Part shown: positions 1 through 10,392 of the stretch, piece by piece
Layout of the letters: each line of letters begins with the position of its first letter
Numbering within the stretch: the first letter of the stretch is position 1
Assembly: GCA_002633025.1 (NCBI GenBank)
Contig: NMRB01000078.1
Span: 65,214 to 129,213, forward strand
DNA: 64,000 nucleotides
DNA from: Notospermus geniculatus
Taxonomy: Eukaryota > Nemertea > Pilidiophora > Heteronemertea > Lineidae
Direction: 5' to 3'
Notes under the pieces: model-generated
What the model was told of the DNA's origin: nothing
Database searches by the model: none
Seen by the model: only the letters and a program-made list of their open reading frames with translations
Program-made: the position numbers and the translations under genes

Positions 1-7
1 TTCTATC

Positions 8-94
8 TATGCATAAAGGTGGAATAAGCTTATTCAAGGTCATGTTATAACGTGAAGTTAGACCTGGAATAAGCTTATTCCACCTTTATGCATA
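8..94. repeat. foldback (inverted-repeat) element
   Basis: A 28-base arm beginning TATGCATAAAGGTGG at 8-35 is repeated in reverse complement at 67-94, around a spacer of about 30 bases. Such a hairpin is typical of a short non-autonomous DNA transposon. It ends just before the point (about 104) where homology with the second SLC22 copy begins. Confidence 0.75.
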
Positions 95-254
95 CGGCCC
101 ATAGAATTCATCGGTGACTAGGAAACTATAGACCATGATCCTATCCCCAAGGTGGTATCGGGATCCGATGGTACATGTATCTGTTACCAATACCATCCTG
201 AAGATCGCCTTAGCACCAATGGCTGAGGAGTTGTCCCATGAAAGAGACGTTATC

Positions 255-1166
255 TCACCTTCCAAAATGTCTTGCTTCTTCAATGTTCGCTGGTAATGGC
301 ATGTTATAGGTCTCTGGGAGGAAGAGACTAGTCAAGCCAGCGACAACACTTAACGCACCGAACACGATCAGAGGCATAGCGACCGAGAATCGGCCTGAAA
401 TGTAGCTCCCCTGAAAAGATTCCAAATGTAACGATTACTGTAAGATTCAGGGGCGTAGGCTGGGCACAGCAGCCGGGGGTTCCGCTTGGCAAGCGGAAAA
501 AAAGAGTGCCCCTTGTGCAGCCTACATATTAGGCCTAAGCTAATGAGTTGATTCGAATGTACAAAATCAAGTTAAGATTTTGATAGAACGAAAAGCGCCT
601 AATCCGTCAACAACCTGTGTAGGCCTATGTCCGCCTTACCAGGTCCGACACAAACGGCGCACACAAGCTGGCGATCCTTGCACACATCGAGCAGAAACCC
701 AGTGAGAGGGTCCGTGAAGTTGTCGGATGGAGCTCAGCTGTGAAGGAGTAGACCGAACTGAACGCTGCCGCTGCGCCAAACTTCCCGATTGTTGCAAGTA
801 GTTGATAGGCCCATGTGACTGAAATGAAAAATGTTTGCGTCATCAAGCTAGAGTACATGTACTTGTACCTGTCATTTGTTATTACATGCTTGATTGGCAT
901 AACCGTCTGAGGAGGGTACATGTTTGTATTCTCCGCGATCGAAAGCCATCTGATGCATCGTCAGTATGATAGCCAAACATTGGCTTGCATGCAGTCGCCA
1001 AAACAGGCTAGACTTCGTCGTCGCTGCGACAGTTTGCAGGGATTTGCAACTCATGACTGGAGCAAGATTATACACCCTCGTGTTTAACCTACCGTTTTTG
1101 CCGAAAAGCACCACCAGTATTGTAGCCAGACAAGCCGTCCCACCGAGCAAAAACACAAATGCGTGG
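255..1166 (-). CDS. partial duplicate of SLC22 transporter 3' end (three exons)
   Basis: Three minus-strand segments match the last three exons of the SLC22 gene at 6272-7328. They are 1093-1166 (5' end lost at the N at 1167), 640-818 (complete, 179 bp) and 255-410 (complete, stop TGA at 255-257). The protein read is the same TM9-TM12 end of a major-facilitator transporter, including [23 protein letters not shown] and [12 protein letters not shown]. Splice sites are intact. The five single-base differences I can see in the two complete exons are all synonymous. No upstream exons follow on the other side of the one-base gap, so this is either a truncated paralogue or the other haplotype placed wrongly by the assembly. 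Confidence 0.85.
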
Positions 1167-1167
1167 N
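1167..1167. other. one-base assembly gap
   Basis: A single N sits exactly where the homology of the first SLC22 copy to the second stops: GCGTGG continues as CTCTTC at 7177 in the full copy but not here. It therefore marks a contig join rather than one uncertain base. Confidence 0.9.
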
Positions 1168-1400
1168 CGCGGGTTTGATGATTTGCTAATTGCGCAAGCT
1201 TGCTAATTAACACCTTACGTTTCAGGGCTTCGAGACGTACCAATTGATAAGCGAGGAAGCTATCCAACTTAAAGCGGTGGTTGGGAGACCGCAACAGAGT
1301 AATTAATAGACAAAAGGTTGGTCAATCATGACTTTTTAACTGGTTTCTTGGGTAAAATATTGAAAAGTATATGAACACTGCATGGGCTCTTTTATTAGAG

Positions 1401-1420
1401 CTTGGAGGAATTCCTCAAAG
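1401..1420. mobile_element. 20-bp palindromic mini-insertion with 7-bp target duplication
   Basis: The near-palindrome CTTGGAGGAATTCCTCAAAG is bordered on both sides by ATTAGAG (1394-1400 and 1421-1427). This matches the palindrome at 6198-6217 and the ends of the element at 2025-2093, each also flanked by 7-bp direct repeats. I read it as an element reduced to its two terminal repeats. Confidence 0.6.
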
Positions 1421-1469
1421 ATTAGAGCATATAGATAGATTCATTTATTTAGATAGATTCATTAATTCA

Positions 1470-1645
1470 GCCAATATGCCTAGATATTATTGCAATATAT
1501 GTCTAAATATTATTGCAATATATGCCTAGATATTATTGCAATATATGCCCAAAACATTATTGCAATATGCCTATAGATATTATTGCAAATGCCCAAAACA
1601 TTATTGCAATATATGCCTAGATATTATTGCAATATGCCTAGCTGC
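1470..1645. repeat. AT-rich minisatellite
   Basis: About eight imperfect copies of a 22-26 base unit with core ATATTATTGCAATAT followed by GCCTAG or GCCCAAAAC. A detached patch of the same unit lies at 1777-1835. The ATTGCAAT core is itself nearly palindromic. Confidence 0.85.
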
Positions 1646-2024
1646 TGCAGGCTCCGCATAGGCCTATGTCACTGACATTCGGTGGGGGCCGGAAAAGGCC
1701 TATATTAACATGATAAAGGGGGATTTGAGGGCCCCCCATGGTCACAGCTGCGTGAGTTCCTAGATTGCTGATCTTTTCATATTATTGCAATATGCTTAGA
1801 TATTATTACAGTTACCTAGATATTTTTGCAATCTGGTATTTTAACATCTCGCTTCGCCGCAGGTTTTTCACAAACGATTGATAAAGCTACATCATGGATT
1901 TCGCACTCACTGTTAAAAATGCGCCAATTGCACCCTGATCTACCTGAGGAAGGATACACCGACACTGACTGAGAATGTCGGCGTCCCAGTACCCGGTAGG
2001 CCTACGTCACGAGATTAGACTGTC

Positions 2025-2093
2025 CTTGGAGGAATTATACTGACAGTATAATTCCTGACAGTAATATAATACTGACAGTATAATTCCTCCAAG
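2025..2093. mobile_element. 69-bp foldback element with 7-bp target duplication
   Basis: The ends are CTTGGAGGAATTATAC and its reverse complement GTATAATTCCTCCAAG, around a short internal hairpin of CTGACAGTATAATTCC. Flanks are GACTGTC (2018-2024) and GACTGTT (2094-2100), six of seven identical, as expected for an aged 7-bp target-site duplication. The terminal CTTGGAGGAATT is shared with 1401-1420 and 6198-6217. Confidence 0.65.
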
Positions 2094-2464
2094 GACTGTT
2101 GAAATTGTGGAACCTCTCTCTCTGCTGTGTCAAAAACTGCCTGTCTTCCCGTAGGTTGCCTTAAGCCAGTTTCCCCGACTCCAATGTCTCCCGTGAAATT
2201 TAAGGAAATCAAATATGTTATGTGACATAAAAATTAGCAGATCAAGAATGTGATAGGCCTTCAATGCTGATGAGCATTCTGGATATATTCGGTTGCTGAA
2301 CACTCTGAGAGACAGCGACGACTGTGGCAATTTTACTCCCCCCGCAAATATTATTTCCACGCCGGCTGATTAAATCAGCCATGGAGCTGTGTTAGACCAT
2401 TATTTTCTAAGTTTTGGAGGAATATTCATATCATGAGAGGATATCTGATTGACTGCAGGCGACA

Positions 2465-2540
2465 CAGGGACTTGAGGCATGCATTGCAGGGGTGGTGGGT
2501 GTGTTACAGAGGTCCAATAACACACCCCCGAGTAATGCCA
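2465..2540. mobile_element. partial hAT-like MITE
   Basis: The stretch starting CAGGGACTTGAGGCATGC and continuing through GGTGGTGGGTGT and a short hairpin of AACACACCCCC matches one end of the complete foldback element at 23820-24022. The other end is missing. Confidence 0.55.
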
Positions 2541-2658
2541 CGGTATACTGACGTGGCAGGCGAGGACTGGCCATGCCAGACACATGACAGGAGTTTCCAA
2601 GATTTCAACACGATCCTGGATCTGTTCCGGCTGGGATACACGGCTAAATTTGTGTCAT

Positions 2659-2790
2659 TAGAGAGTTTTCGCAAAGCCCCCGAAACGCCAACGCGAACGC
2701 CCATTCCATTGTTCGATGCCTAGAAGAGAGCACCGAACCAAAGGGTAGACGTTCGCGTCGGCGTTTCGAGGGATTTGCGGAAACTCTCTA
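2659..2790. repeat. foldback element
   Basis: Left arm 2659-2703 (begins TTAGAGAGTTTTCGCAAA) and right arm 2749-2790 (ends GGAAACTCTCTA) are imperfect reverse complements sharing GAAACGCCAACGCGAACG. The loop is about 45 bases. The open frames that run through this element on both strands are a by-product of the symmetry. Confidence 0.7.
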
Positions 2791-3563
2791 TTGTGTAGAA
2801 TTGTCCTTCTACAATATCGTCCAGGATGCCACACACGCATTTTTTGCCATTAAAATCCATAATACCTCTTTATTGACCGGAGGAGCAAATGGGATCACGG
2901 GTGAAACTCTTTGTTCCTGTGGATGGAATACACGGCTCTAACGGAATCAGTCCTAAACACAGTACTCGCAGCTGCTAAAAACAAAACAATGATAAAGCAC
3001 GTGCATTTTTGACGTGTGACAGAATAAATGAAAGTTTGTGTTTTTGAGGCCGTTTTGCTGCAATGTCGATGGAATTCCACAAGTATCTGTTGTTCTAAAT
3101 TGAGTAAATGAATCGAGGTAAGTGGAAGTTGACCACCAATGAGTGGGGATACCTGTTTCTCGACTCAAAACGAACTCATAAAGTGGCTTCAGTCACCAGG
3201 TCAGAGACAGAGGTCACAGGGGGCTGCACACTGCACTGCACTGCCGGCAGTGCCACTGGTAGGTACATCCATGCACTTGATTGATACATTGTTACTACAC
3301 TGCATGGTGACTGTCAGGCCGTCCGTCCAGGTCCACACGTCCAGGAAAACAAGTCTTTTTTAGCTAAATGCTTGGGCTAGGGTGCAGGTGGGCATGCATG
3401 GGCGTGGGTTTTTGCAGGAATGAATGATCCAGAGCAGATATGCGATCATACGGATACGGGGCTGTATGTCATCAGGGCTCGGGTCGGGTCGGGCACTTTT
3501 CACAGATATCATCATGATCATGTGCCGATGTGACATGTCACGTGGTGTTCGTTTCCATTTCAG

Positions 3564-4816
3564 CACTGAAAACACTTCTACGGATCCGTGCCCCTGCGGT
3601 TGCATTTCAAGATTCTACAAGAAGAATCATGTCAACGGTATACTTAACAAGTCGTGGTAGTCAATTAAGTAGGACAGGGCCAACAATGGTGCATTACAAT
3701 GTCTACCAGGATATAATATATCTGACCATAACTGCGGGCGTAACTGTCGCTCAGCAAAACTGTCATTCAGCTTAATAGTCATCAACAAAGAAGGCACCTG
3801 TCCCATGTCTGAAACCTTGTGGCACAATAGTGTTTTTATCTATTGCTTCACTTCATATGGTTTTAATCTGGTATATCTGCCATGTTTGTCTTGAGTCATC
3901 TGATTTCAGCAAGCGAATCCAGTGGAGACAACTGTGCGAGAGAAGCTAGGCCAGGGGTTACAGCCTGTCCACCTTGATGTGATTAATGAAAGTTACATGC
4001 ACAATGTTCCGAAAGGTACGTGTCTAAAACTTTCAGTATGGTGATCGCCCATGTTCTATGATGCTTCATGTTGGATGTATTTTGTTCAGATTGCATAATC
4101 CAGCCATCTGATACTTAAAGGCTAATCCCTGTTCCATGTCATATCTTTTGAATAAACTCTATTGTATTTCTTCATGGTGTTGAAATTCTTGGTATCTTTC
4201 AGGATCTGAGAGCCACTTCAAAGTCATCGTTGTCTCAGAGAAGTTTGCTGGTCTACCTCTTATCAAAGTGAGTGTTACATATGAGACAAGCCCTTAGTGA
4301 CTTCATGGTTCATGTCTTGTGAAAATATTAGAAAAGTGGTGTGCAATATGGAGGTGTCATTATCCAGTAGTACATAAGTTGCTCCCTGGTGCCAGTGTAA
4401 CATTTCGGAGTCTTCCCCATTCAAAACTATCATAGGTGTTTGTTTGATCAGGTTGTCATTATTGTGGTAATGAAGGTAAAATAATTGTTTATTTCAGAGA
4501 CATCGCCTGGTAAATGAGATACTGAAAGAAGAACTGGATAAAAGTATCCATGCCTTGTCAATTACGGTGAGTGAAGTGGAAAATCGACTCAGTGATAACG
4601 AATCAGTGGTACTGGTAGTCCTCGTCAGATATTGCCTAATAGTATTGGCTGTTTGTGGTACATGTCTAAAGAGGCAACTGTGGTTATAAATCCGATCTTG
4701 CTGTGGTGCTCAGTGAGAGACCTGTCTGTTTTCAGGCAAAAACGCCAGAACAATGGGAGAACTCAAATGAAACAGTGGCGAAGTCACCACCTTGTCGTGG
4801 AGGAGCTGGTAAATAG
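3564..4816 (+). CDS. BOLA1: BOLA1, BolA-like mitochondrial Fe-S cluster protein
   Basis: BolA-family proteins work with monothiol glutaredoxin (GLRX5 for BOLA1) in mitochondrial iron-sulfur cluster handling. Exons: about 3564-3637 (coding from the first in-frame ATG at 3629), 3910-4015, 4203-4267, 4498-4566 and 4736-4816 (TAG at 4814). All join at GT-AG sites in matching phase. The spliced reading gives about 109 residues with the BolA fold signature in order: SESHFKVIVVS, FAGLPLIKRHRLV, IHALSI and TPEQWEN. The conserved histidines of RHR and IHAL are present. The C-terminal SPPCRGG resembles animal BOLA1. The frame before ATG 3629 (LKTLLRIRAPAV, DSTRRIM) looks like a mitochondrial presequence but has no in-frame ATG back to 3518, so a missed upstream exon is likely. 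It lies between two SLC22 blocks on the opposite strand. Confidence 0.85.
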
Positions 4817-5950
4817 AAGACAAGATGGCAACAAGTACAGCAAGATCCTGGAGCTGAATCATCCTTGAAGACGGAGAGTTTCATCCCGGCTGGCTGTTTC
4901 AAGCATTTCTAAAATGCCAAGACTTGTGAACTGTCATGTGGACAGACTCTCCATGACCAATGCTGTTTATTTTGCCAATATATGTATTCCAATCGTATAT
5001 TGTACATTAAAATGTAAATTATTGGAACAGCTTGCTGGGGCATTGTTTGGTGTTGTTCAGTTTCGTTTCCAAGTGTGTTGCTTTTCGGTGCATGTTCTAT
5101 CATTTCCCTTTGACGCAGACTGGTGGAGTGTGACCATTGCGCACTTCACAAAAACGGACTGCGTCATTCGTCGTCATGGTCGTCGTTTGCCCCGCAGTTT
5201 GTCACATTTTCCCGCCAAGACGCCGGAATACGGCTCGAAAACGCGAATCCCGCGCACGTTTGATTTCGTTGATTGACTCGTGGAGGTATAAAATCTTATT
5301 GTATACCTCCATGATTGACTGCGGCTTCTTCCAACAGCTATGTCCAATCCGCTGACTGATGCTTCGTCACAGTAGTACAAGTTGGACGCACCTCACCGAG
5401 AAGTGAGAGGCAAATTAATCCAGTTATTCAATCATTTGTAGACTGACATAAATATGATATACGATACTAATCATCTGTTTATTGCATCATTATGTCTTAC
5501 TTGTATTCTACTCTTAGTTACGAGACTATCAGAATCTTCATTGTTTTGTTCCCAGAGGACCATTTGATTCAATAAACTACATTTATTCCAATTCCTTGGT
5601 CCAAAAAGCTCGACGCCGTCAGTAAAAAGTAAATTCTCTGTTTCGATGAGTAAACTGGCATTCTGTTGATAAACCATCTGAGAGAGTGGGTCGAGTAGGC
5701 CTGCATGTGGCAGGCCTATCAAATGAGTTTCGATGCAGTTAGAGCATCTTGAAATATCAAGGCCTATTGTCACTTCGCTTTCGGCTTGTACTCCACTGTC
5801 GCCCGGTTATGAATTTTTGGTAGTACCAATGGTGCGGGAGCCTGCAGTGACGTATCGACTACACTTTAGTGCTCTTTTCTTCGGCGGCTTTGCCATCTTC
5901 TTTAGGAGTTATGCTCCTTCTGGAAAGTGAATCAAAGAAACAGGGATTTA

Positions 5951-6092
5951 AGGCCTGCTTTCCATTGGAGCGTTTCCGTGCGCGGAAACGTTCGAAAGCA
6001 TTGTTTTTTCCGCGCCGTGACCAACGAGGCGGAAACAAACAATAATGCGTTCGAGCGTTTCCGCGCACGGAAACGCGCCAATGGAAAGCCTA
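5951..6092. mobile_element. MITE, Harbinger-like (3-bp TAA duplication)
   Basis: Inverted ends GCTTTCCATTGGAGCGTTTCC and the reverse complement ending CCAATGGAAAGC, each followed inward by a GTGCGCGGAAACG block. The element is bordered by TAA on both sides, as in PIF/Harbinger insertions. A related sequence lies at 10690-10932 on the other side of the SLC22 gene. Confidence 0.7.
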
Positions 6093-6197
6093 AATGACTG
6101 AGGTTCTAACGCACAGAATTCATCAGTGTGACTCGGAAACTAAGACCATGGTCCTATGCCCGATGTGTTACCATTCTGAAGATCGCCTTCGGAATGG

Positions 6198-6217
6198 CTT
6201 GGAGGAATTCCTCCAAG
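6198..6217. mobile_element. perfect 20-bp palindrome with 7-bp target duplication
   Basis: CTTGGAGGAATTCCTCCAAG is a perfect palindrome flanked by GGAATGG at 6191-6197 and 6218-6224. The SLC22 copy at the start of the window lacks the insertion at the matching place (GCCTTAGCACC near 208-218), so the empty site is visible in the same window. Confidence 0.7.
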
Positions 6218-6271
6218 GGAATGGTAAGCACCAACGGCTGAGGAGTTGTCCCATGAAAAACAGACGTTATC

Positions 6272-6427
6272 TCACCTTCCAAAATGTCTTGCTTCTTCAA
6301 TGTTCGCTGGTAATGGCATGTTATAGGTCTCTGGGAGGAAGAGACTAGTCAAGCCAGCGACAACACTTAACGCACCGAATACGATCAGAGGCATAGCGAC
6401 CGAGAATCGTCCTGAAATGTAGCTCCC
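6272..6427 (-). CDS. SLC22: SLC22 exon 8 (last)
   Basis: Acceptor TTTTCAG at 6428, phase 0. Encodes TM11-TM12 ([20 protein letters not shown]) and the SLC22 end motif [18 protein letters not shown]. The reading ends GGA AGG TGA. The same bases contain a GTGAGA donor, so splicing onto a longer tail is possible. Confidence 0.88.
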   Translation of the reverse strand, partial: GSYISGRFSVAMPLIVFGALSVVAGLTSLFLPETYNMPLPANIEEARHFGR

Positions 6428-9400
6428 CTGAAAAGATTCGAAATGTAACGATTACTGTAAGATTCAGGGGCGTAGGCTGGGCACAGCAGCCGGGGGTTCC
6501 GCTTGTCAAGCGGAAAAAAAGAGTGCCCCTTGTGCAGCCTACATATTAGGCCTAAGCTAATGAGTTGATTCGAATGTACAAAATCAAGTTAAGATTTTGA
6601 TAGAACGAAAAGCGCCTAATCCGTCAACAACCTGTGTAGGCCTATGTCCGCCTTACCAGGTCCGATACAAACGGCGCACACAAGCTGGCGATCCTTGCAC
6701 ACATCGAGCAGAAACCCAGTGAGAGGGTACGTGAAGTTGTCGGATGGAGCTCAGCTGTGAAGGAGTAGACCGAACTGAACGCTGCCGCTGCCCCAAACTT
6801 CCCGATTGTTGCAAGTAGTTGATAGGCCCATGTGACTGAAATGAAAAATGTTTGCGTCATCAAGCTAGAGTCCCTGTCATTTGTTATTACATGCTTGATT
6901 GGCATAACCGTCTGAGGAGGGTAGTACGTATTCTCCGCGATCGAATGCCACCCGATGCTTCGTCAGAATGATGGCCAAACGTTGGCTTGCATGCAGTCGC
7001 CCAAACAGGCTGGACTTCGTCGTCGCTGCGACAGTTTGCAGGGATTTGCAGCTCATGACTGGAGCAAGATTATACAGACCACTCCCTCGTGTTTAACCTA
7101 CCGTTTTTGCCGAAAAGCACCACCAGTATTGTAGCCAGACAAGCCGTCCCACCGAGCAAAAACACAAATGCGTGGCTCTTCTTTCGTCCAAACTTCACCG
7201 GGGCGAACATGATGAACGCAGCTGCAGGCCAATCGATGGCGGCCGAGAGGACGAAGTTGACGAAAATGTTTCCGGCGAGGTTCCCCGCATTCAAAGACAA
7301 TCCGTAGTAAACTGTGGCGGCTGCGCACCTTTAAAGAGACAGAGCGAAATTTTTAAATTGTTTTATTTAGGTCTACCAATACAGCAAGACCTTGTGTGCA
7401 GTTTTAGTAAAACGTGTACACTTGGTCCCGGGGGGTTTCGGACAACCAACTAGGTTGGAACTCGGCTGTCTTCGCGAGGCTCTGCAAGTTCATGTGTGCT
7501 GACAAACTACGCTGGCGGCGGAACGGTCGGTTCAATCGGTGCGTTCGGAGTAGGCCTACATGCACTATCTTCTCTGGAACACCCTGTGTGAAAACTTACC
7601 AGCTGATACAGAGAATGAGCAAACGAACACAAGTACTTTTATACTTGAACAACTTCCAAAAACTTCCATCGTGTTTTGTTTTCGACTGAAGGTCAACATC
7701 GTCGAGGATATTCTCGTCGATTTTCTTCCCGTTGACCCTGGCTATGTTCTGGATGATCTTGTTCGCTTCCTCCTTGCGATTCCTGGTGAGAAGCCACCTC
7801 GGTGACTCGGGGACTAACCTGCAGGATGATATATCATAACATCTCGTTACGAGGTCTGCGGTGGACACTCTGGGCGTCAAGGCGGGACGGAATAAAACTG
7901 GACAGGTGTCAAATACGGAATACGGTGTTGCCGCTTCTCGGTGTTTCCTTGGATACGCTAGGAAACGAGAGTGAGCGATTTCTCTGTGGGCCAACTCCCG
8001 TACTGAATTGTTGTTTGCATTGATCGACCCTTGCAGCTATGGCAAGGCCTACAACCTGCCGGTGTCATGGAGGATTTCCATTCCAGTGGTTCAAGTTGGC
8101 CTCTGAGCTGGACGTTGAGCAATGTCGAGTGTGGTTCATTAGTCGGCCTACTTGGATGGGTGAATCGTACGCCACTGACGTGTGTGTGTGGGGGGGGGGA
8201 GGCCTACATGTCGTTTGAACAAGTCTAGTCCCTTGAGTATCAATTTTCACGAAGGCAAACGCTATCGGGCTTCAGGCTGGTCGGCTACATCCAGCGCTTG
8301 AGAACAGGTGCAACTTTGCACCGTGTCGCCGTCTCCCATCTTATATCGGATACAACCCTCACCGCATTGAGTCTTTTGCCCGGTCAAAACAAAAAAAAAC
8401 AATACTTACCACCATAGGGAAAGAAGAGGTAGCTGAAACAAGGAGCCAGTGAGGGCCTGGTAACGCCAGTTGCGGATGAAGTAAGCCGGCAGGGCCATCA
8501 GCACGTACCCAGCCACGAACAGCACGTCTGTCAGGGGAGCAATGGCCTGACGTTTGGATGGGCCTGTTATCTCTAAAACTGGAAAAATATGGCACATTTG
8601 TCTAAAGATGGAGAGAAGCGGGGCGATGTAGGCCTGCAAATGATTTGATTACGATTTTTCTCGGGGAACAAAGGATAGAAATGAAAAACGAAATATTGCC
8701 GTCGTTGTTATCAACATCATTCATCTTTTTGCTTATTATCATTCATGTGGTTGACGGTCAAAATGGTCGCGGTTTCGACATGCACGTTCCGATACTAGGC
8801 CTAGTATTACAGTGTCTTACTTACGAAAAACAAAGGCAGCCGCATAGTAAGCCATAAGAGAAGCAGATTGGAGACACCTACAGGCCATCAGCATGTAGAT
8901 ATTTGCAGAGAATCCCAAGGAGAGTGAGACTATCATGAATGGAAAAATTGTGACGTACATCACAATCTTCCGTCCAAATCTGCAAGTAAAAGTTGAGCGA
9001 AAATCTTCGCATGGCAGTGTATGAAGTGAAATCTGCTAAGTTGTTTGATACCAAAGTGGATCTCTATTTCGTCAGGAAAGGCCAGAGACGAGCCTTGAGC
9101 AGCACTGTGACGAACAACCCTCATCTGCACTTGTCTACCATTGCTTACATCGACAATATTGCTACATTCGTCAGGTAGCCTACCAGATCAAACATGTACG
9201 AATTTTGCTCTTTCTGCTTTACATTTTTACACTGCGTACGAACGTTGCTCTCCCATGGAGCAAAGGCATGTGAAATTTGCATTTTTTCAGACAAATTTAA
9301 ATATGCATAATTAGGCTTCATCAGCATGAACGAGACAATGGAACCACGACCATGATTTATGATGTTGGCCCACTGACCGACCAGAACGAGAATTTCAAAT

Positions 9401-10392
9401 GAAAATTTCCCGTGTCCACACCATGTATGGTCTGTGTAAATATTTCGATCTAAAATTCGAAGAATACCGGAATGACTTTTGTTGAGCTTCTGCCTGGCCT
9501 CTAGAAACCTAGACCTTAAAGCGGGTGATCCACTGTTGCGATTTTGGCTTGAGACGTGGTTGCGTCCCCTTGCGTTTACCTTATAAGGACTTCCGTTTGC
9601 CATATAAGGTAAACGCAAGGGGACGCAACCACGTCTCAAGCCAAAATCGCAACAGTGGATCACCCGCTTAGGACAATCACTATCAGACTATGCGGTCATG
9701 AACAGAGAGCTCATCTCAAATGGCAGGAACAAAGGCGAATGAACCAAGGTGTTGGGAGGGCGAAGGCCCGTGTGCGCTCGACTGCCATTCCGTACACGCC
9801 GTCGCCATGTTGTCCATACGTACCGATCAGACAGACGCCCGCCAACAAGACCTCCGAAGATCATTCCGAAGAAATACACCATGTTGATTGTCGCTCGAAA
9901 AAACTTGCGATGACAGACAATGTTGAACTGCAAAGGACGTAAAACAGAGTATTAGAAAGGCTAGGCCTACTCCGAAATGAAGAAAATCAGGTGGCCATGT
10001 CCAAGACCGCGATCAACGGCGGTGAGGGGGTCGATGGAACCATCCATGAAATGAATTAGTTCATGGGATTGTCTTTGACTGCATCTTAGCCCACAAAATC
10101 AGGGCTTTTACAAGGCTCACTCTCGGCACACTCCTTTCTATCAGTCAAATGAAGCTTTGGACCAGTATAAAAGCAGCTTGACTGACGGTGGTGAGAAGTG
10201 AGACGGCTTACCTCCATCACGGCAGACGGCTTGAAGATTTCATCATTATACACCCACTGGTTACATTCCTTCTCCGTCCCGTTAGTGTCGTAGAACGTAC
10301 ACTTTGATCCGAGTGGAATGGTCTGATTGATGAGCCTCTCATGGTCCTCGTCCTGGACTCTCCACGTGTCGTTTACCCCAGGAATAGCACAA
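6272..10392 (-). CDS. SLC22: SLC22-family organic ion transporter (N-terminal exon not found)
   Basis: SLC22 proteins are 12-helix major-facilitator carriers of the plasma membrane that move organic cations, anions or zwitterions. Exons in transcription order: 10212-10392, 9824-9927, 8825-8979, 8410-8578, 7600-7818, 7102-7328, 6657-6835, 6272-6427. All junctions are GT-AG and in phase, and the 104- and 155-bp second and third exons equal the usual vertebrate SLC22 sizes. The 463 codons contain the loop-1 cysteines ([20 protein letters not shown]), the MFS signature GGRLSDRFGRK, the post-TM6 motif VPESPRWLL, a second [24 protein letters not shown] and [10 protein letters not shown]. The stop TGA directly follows FGR. 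About 50-130 N-terminal residues, including TM1, are missing; no candidate is visible upstream to 16 kb. Substrate cannot be told. Confidence 0.9.
6657..6835 (-). CDS. SLC22: SLC22 exon 7
   Basis: Acceptor CATTTTTCATTTCAG, donor GTAAGG, 179 bp. Encodes TM9-TM10 with [19 protein letters not shown] and [13 protein letters not shown], the usual position of the TAELYPT motif in this family. A G carried over from exon 6 completes the first codon (Val). Confidence 0.9.
7102..7328 (-). CDS. SLC22: SLC22 exon 6
   Basis: Acceptor CTCTGTCTCTTTAAAG, donor GTAGGT, 227 bp. Encodes TM7-TM8: [18 protein letters not shown], then [12 protein letters not shown] and a helix [16 protein letters not shown]. The nearby CAG at 7322 would break the frame, so I chose the AAG|GTGCGC acceptor, which completes Trp with TG from exon 5. 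Confidence 0.9.
7600..7818 (-). CDS. SLC22: SLC22 exon 5
   Basis: Acceptor ATCATCCTGCAG, donor GTAAGT, 219 bp. Starts just before [17 protein letters not shown], the hallmark after TM6, and covers the intracellular loop to the start of TM7 ([12 protein letters not shown]). Confidence 0.92.
8410..8578 (-). CDS. SLC22: SLC22 exon 4
   Basis: Acceptor ATATTTTTCCAG, donor GTAAGT, 169 bp. Encodes the loop [11 protein letters not shown] and TM5-TM6 ([30 protein letters not shown]). It ends in phase 2 within a Trp codon. Confidence 0.9.
8825..8979 (-). CDS. SLC22: SLC22 exon 3
   Basis: Acceptor TTTTACTTGCAG, donor GTAAGT, exactly 155 bp. Begins with FGRK of the MFS signature, then TM3-TM4 ([30 protein letters not shown]). 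Confidence 0.92.
9521..9667. mobile_element. near-perfect foldback element inside SLC22 intron
   Basis: Arms of about 67 bases (9521-9588 and 9601-9667), beginning GCGGGTGATCCACTGTTGCG and ending in its reverse complement, are almost identical, with a loop of about 12 bases. The near identity implies recent insertion or arm correction. It lies in the intron between exons 2 and 3 and could form a very stable RNA hairpin in the transcript. Confidence 0.85.
9824..9927 (-). CDS. SLC22: SLC22 exon 2 (104 bp)
   Basis: Acceptor GTCCTTTGCAG, donor GTACGT. Encodes [20 protein letters not shown] and [11 protein letters not shown], i.e. TM2 and the first half of the MFS signature. Confidence 0.92.
10212..10392 (-). 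CDS. SLC22: SLC22 exon encoding the large extracellular loop
   Basis: Acceptor CTCTCTTCCTATCCAG, donor GTAAGC, 181 bp. Encodes the cysteine-containing loop between TM1 and TM2: [26 protein letters not shown] and [14 protein letters not shown] and NGT are candidate N-glycosylation sites. It starts with one base completing a split codon, so a coding exon must lie upstream. Confidence 0.9.

Noticed and set aside
872-1090. Open minus-strand sequence between SLC22 exons 6 and 7 ([16 protein letters not shown])
   Set aside because: Exon 6 ends with G and exon 7 begins with TC, which join directly as Val in the expected place between TM8 and TM9. The stretch is therefore intronic, although it is similar in both copies because the whole block is duplicated.
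9145-9663. 172-codon minus-strand frame between SLC22 exons 2 and 3
   Set aside because: Lies in an intron of the SLC22 gene and its upstream third is the foldback element at 9521-9667; no family signature.
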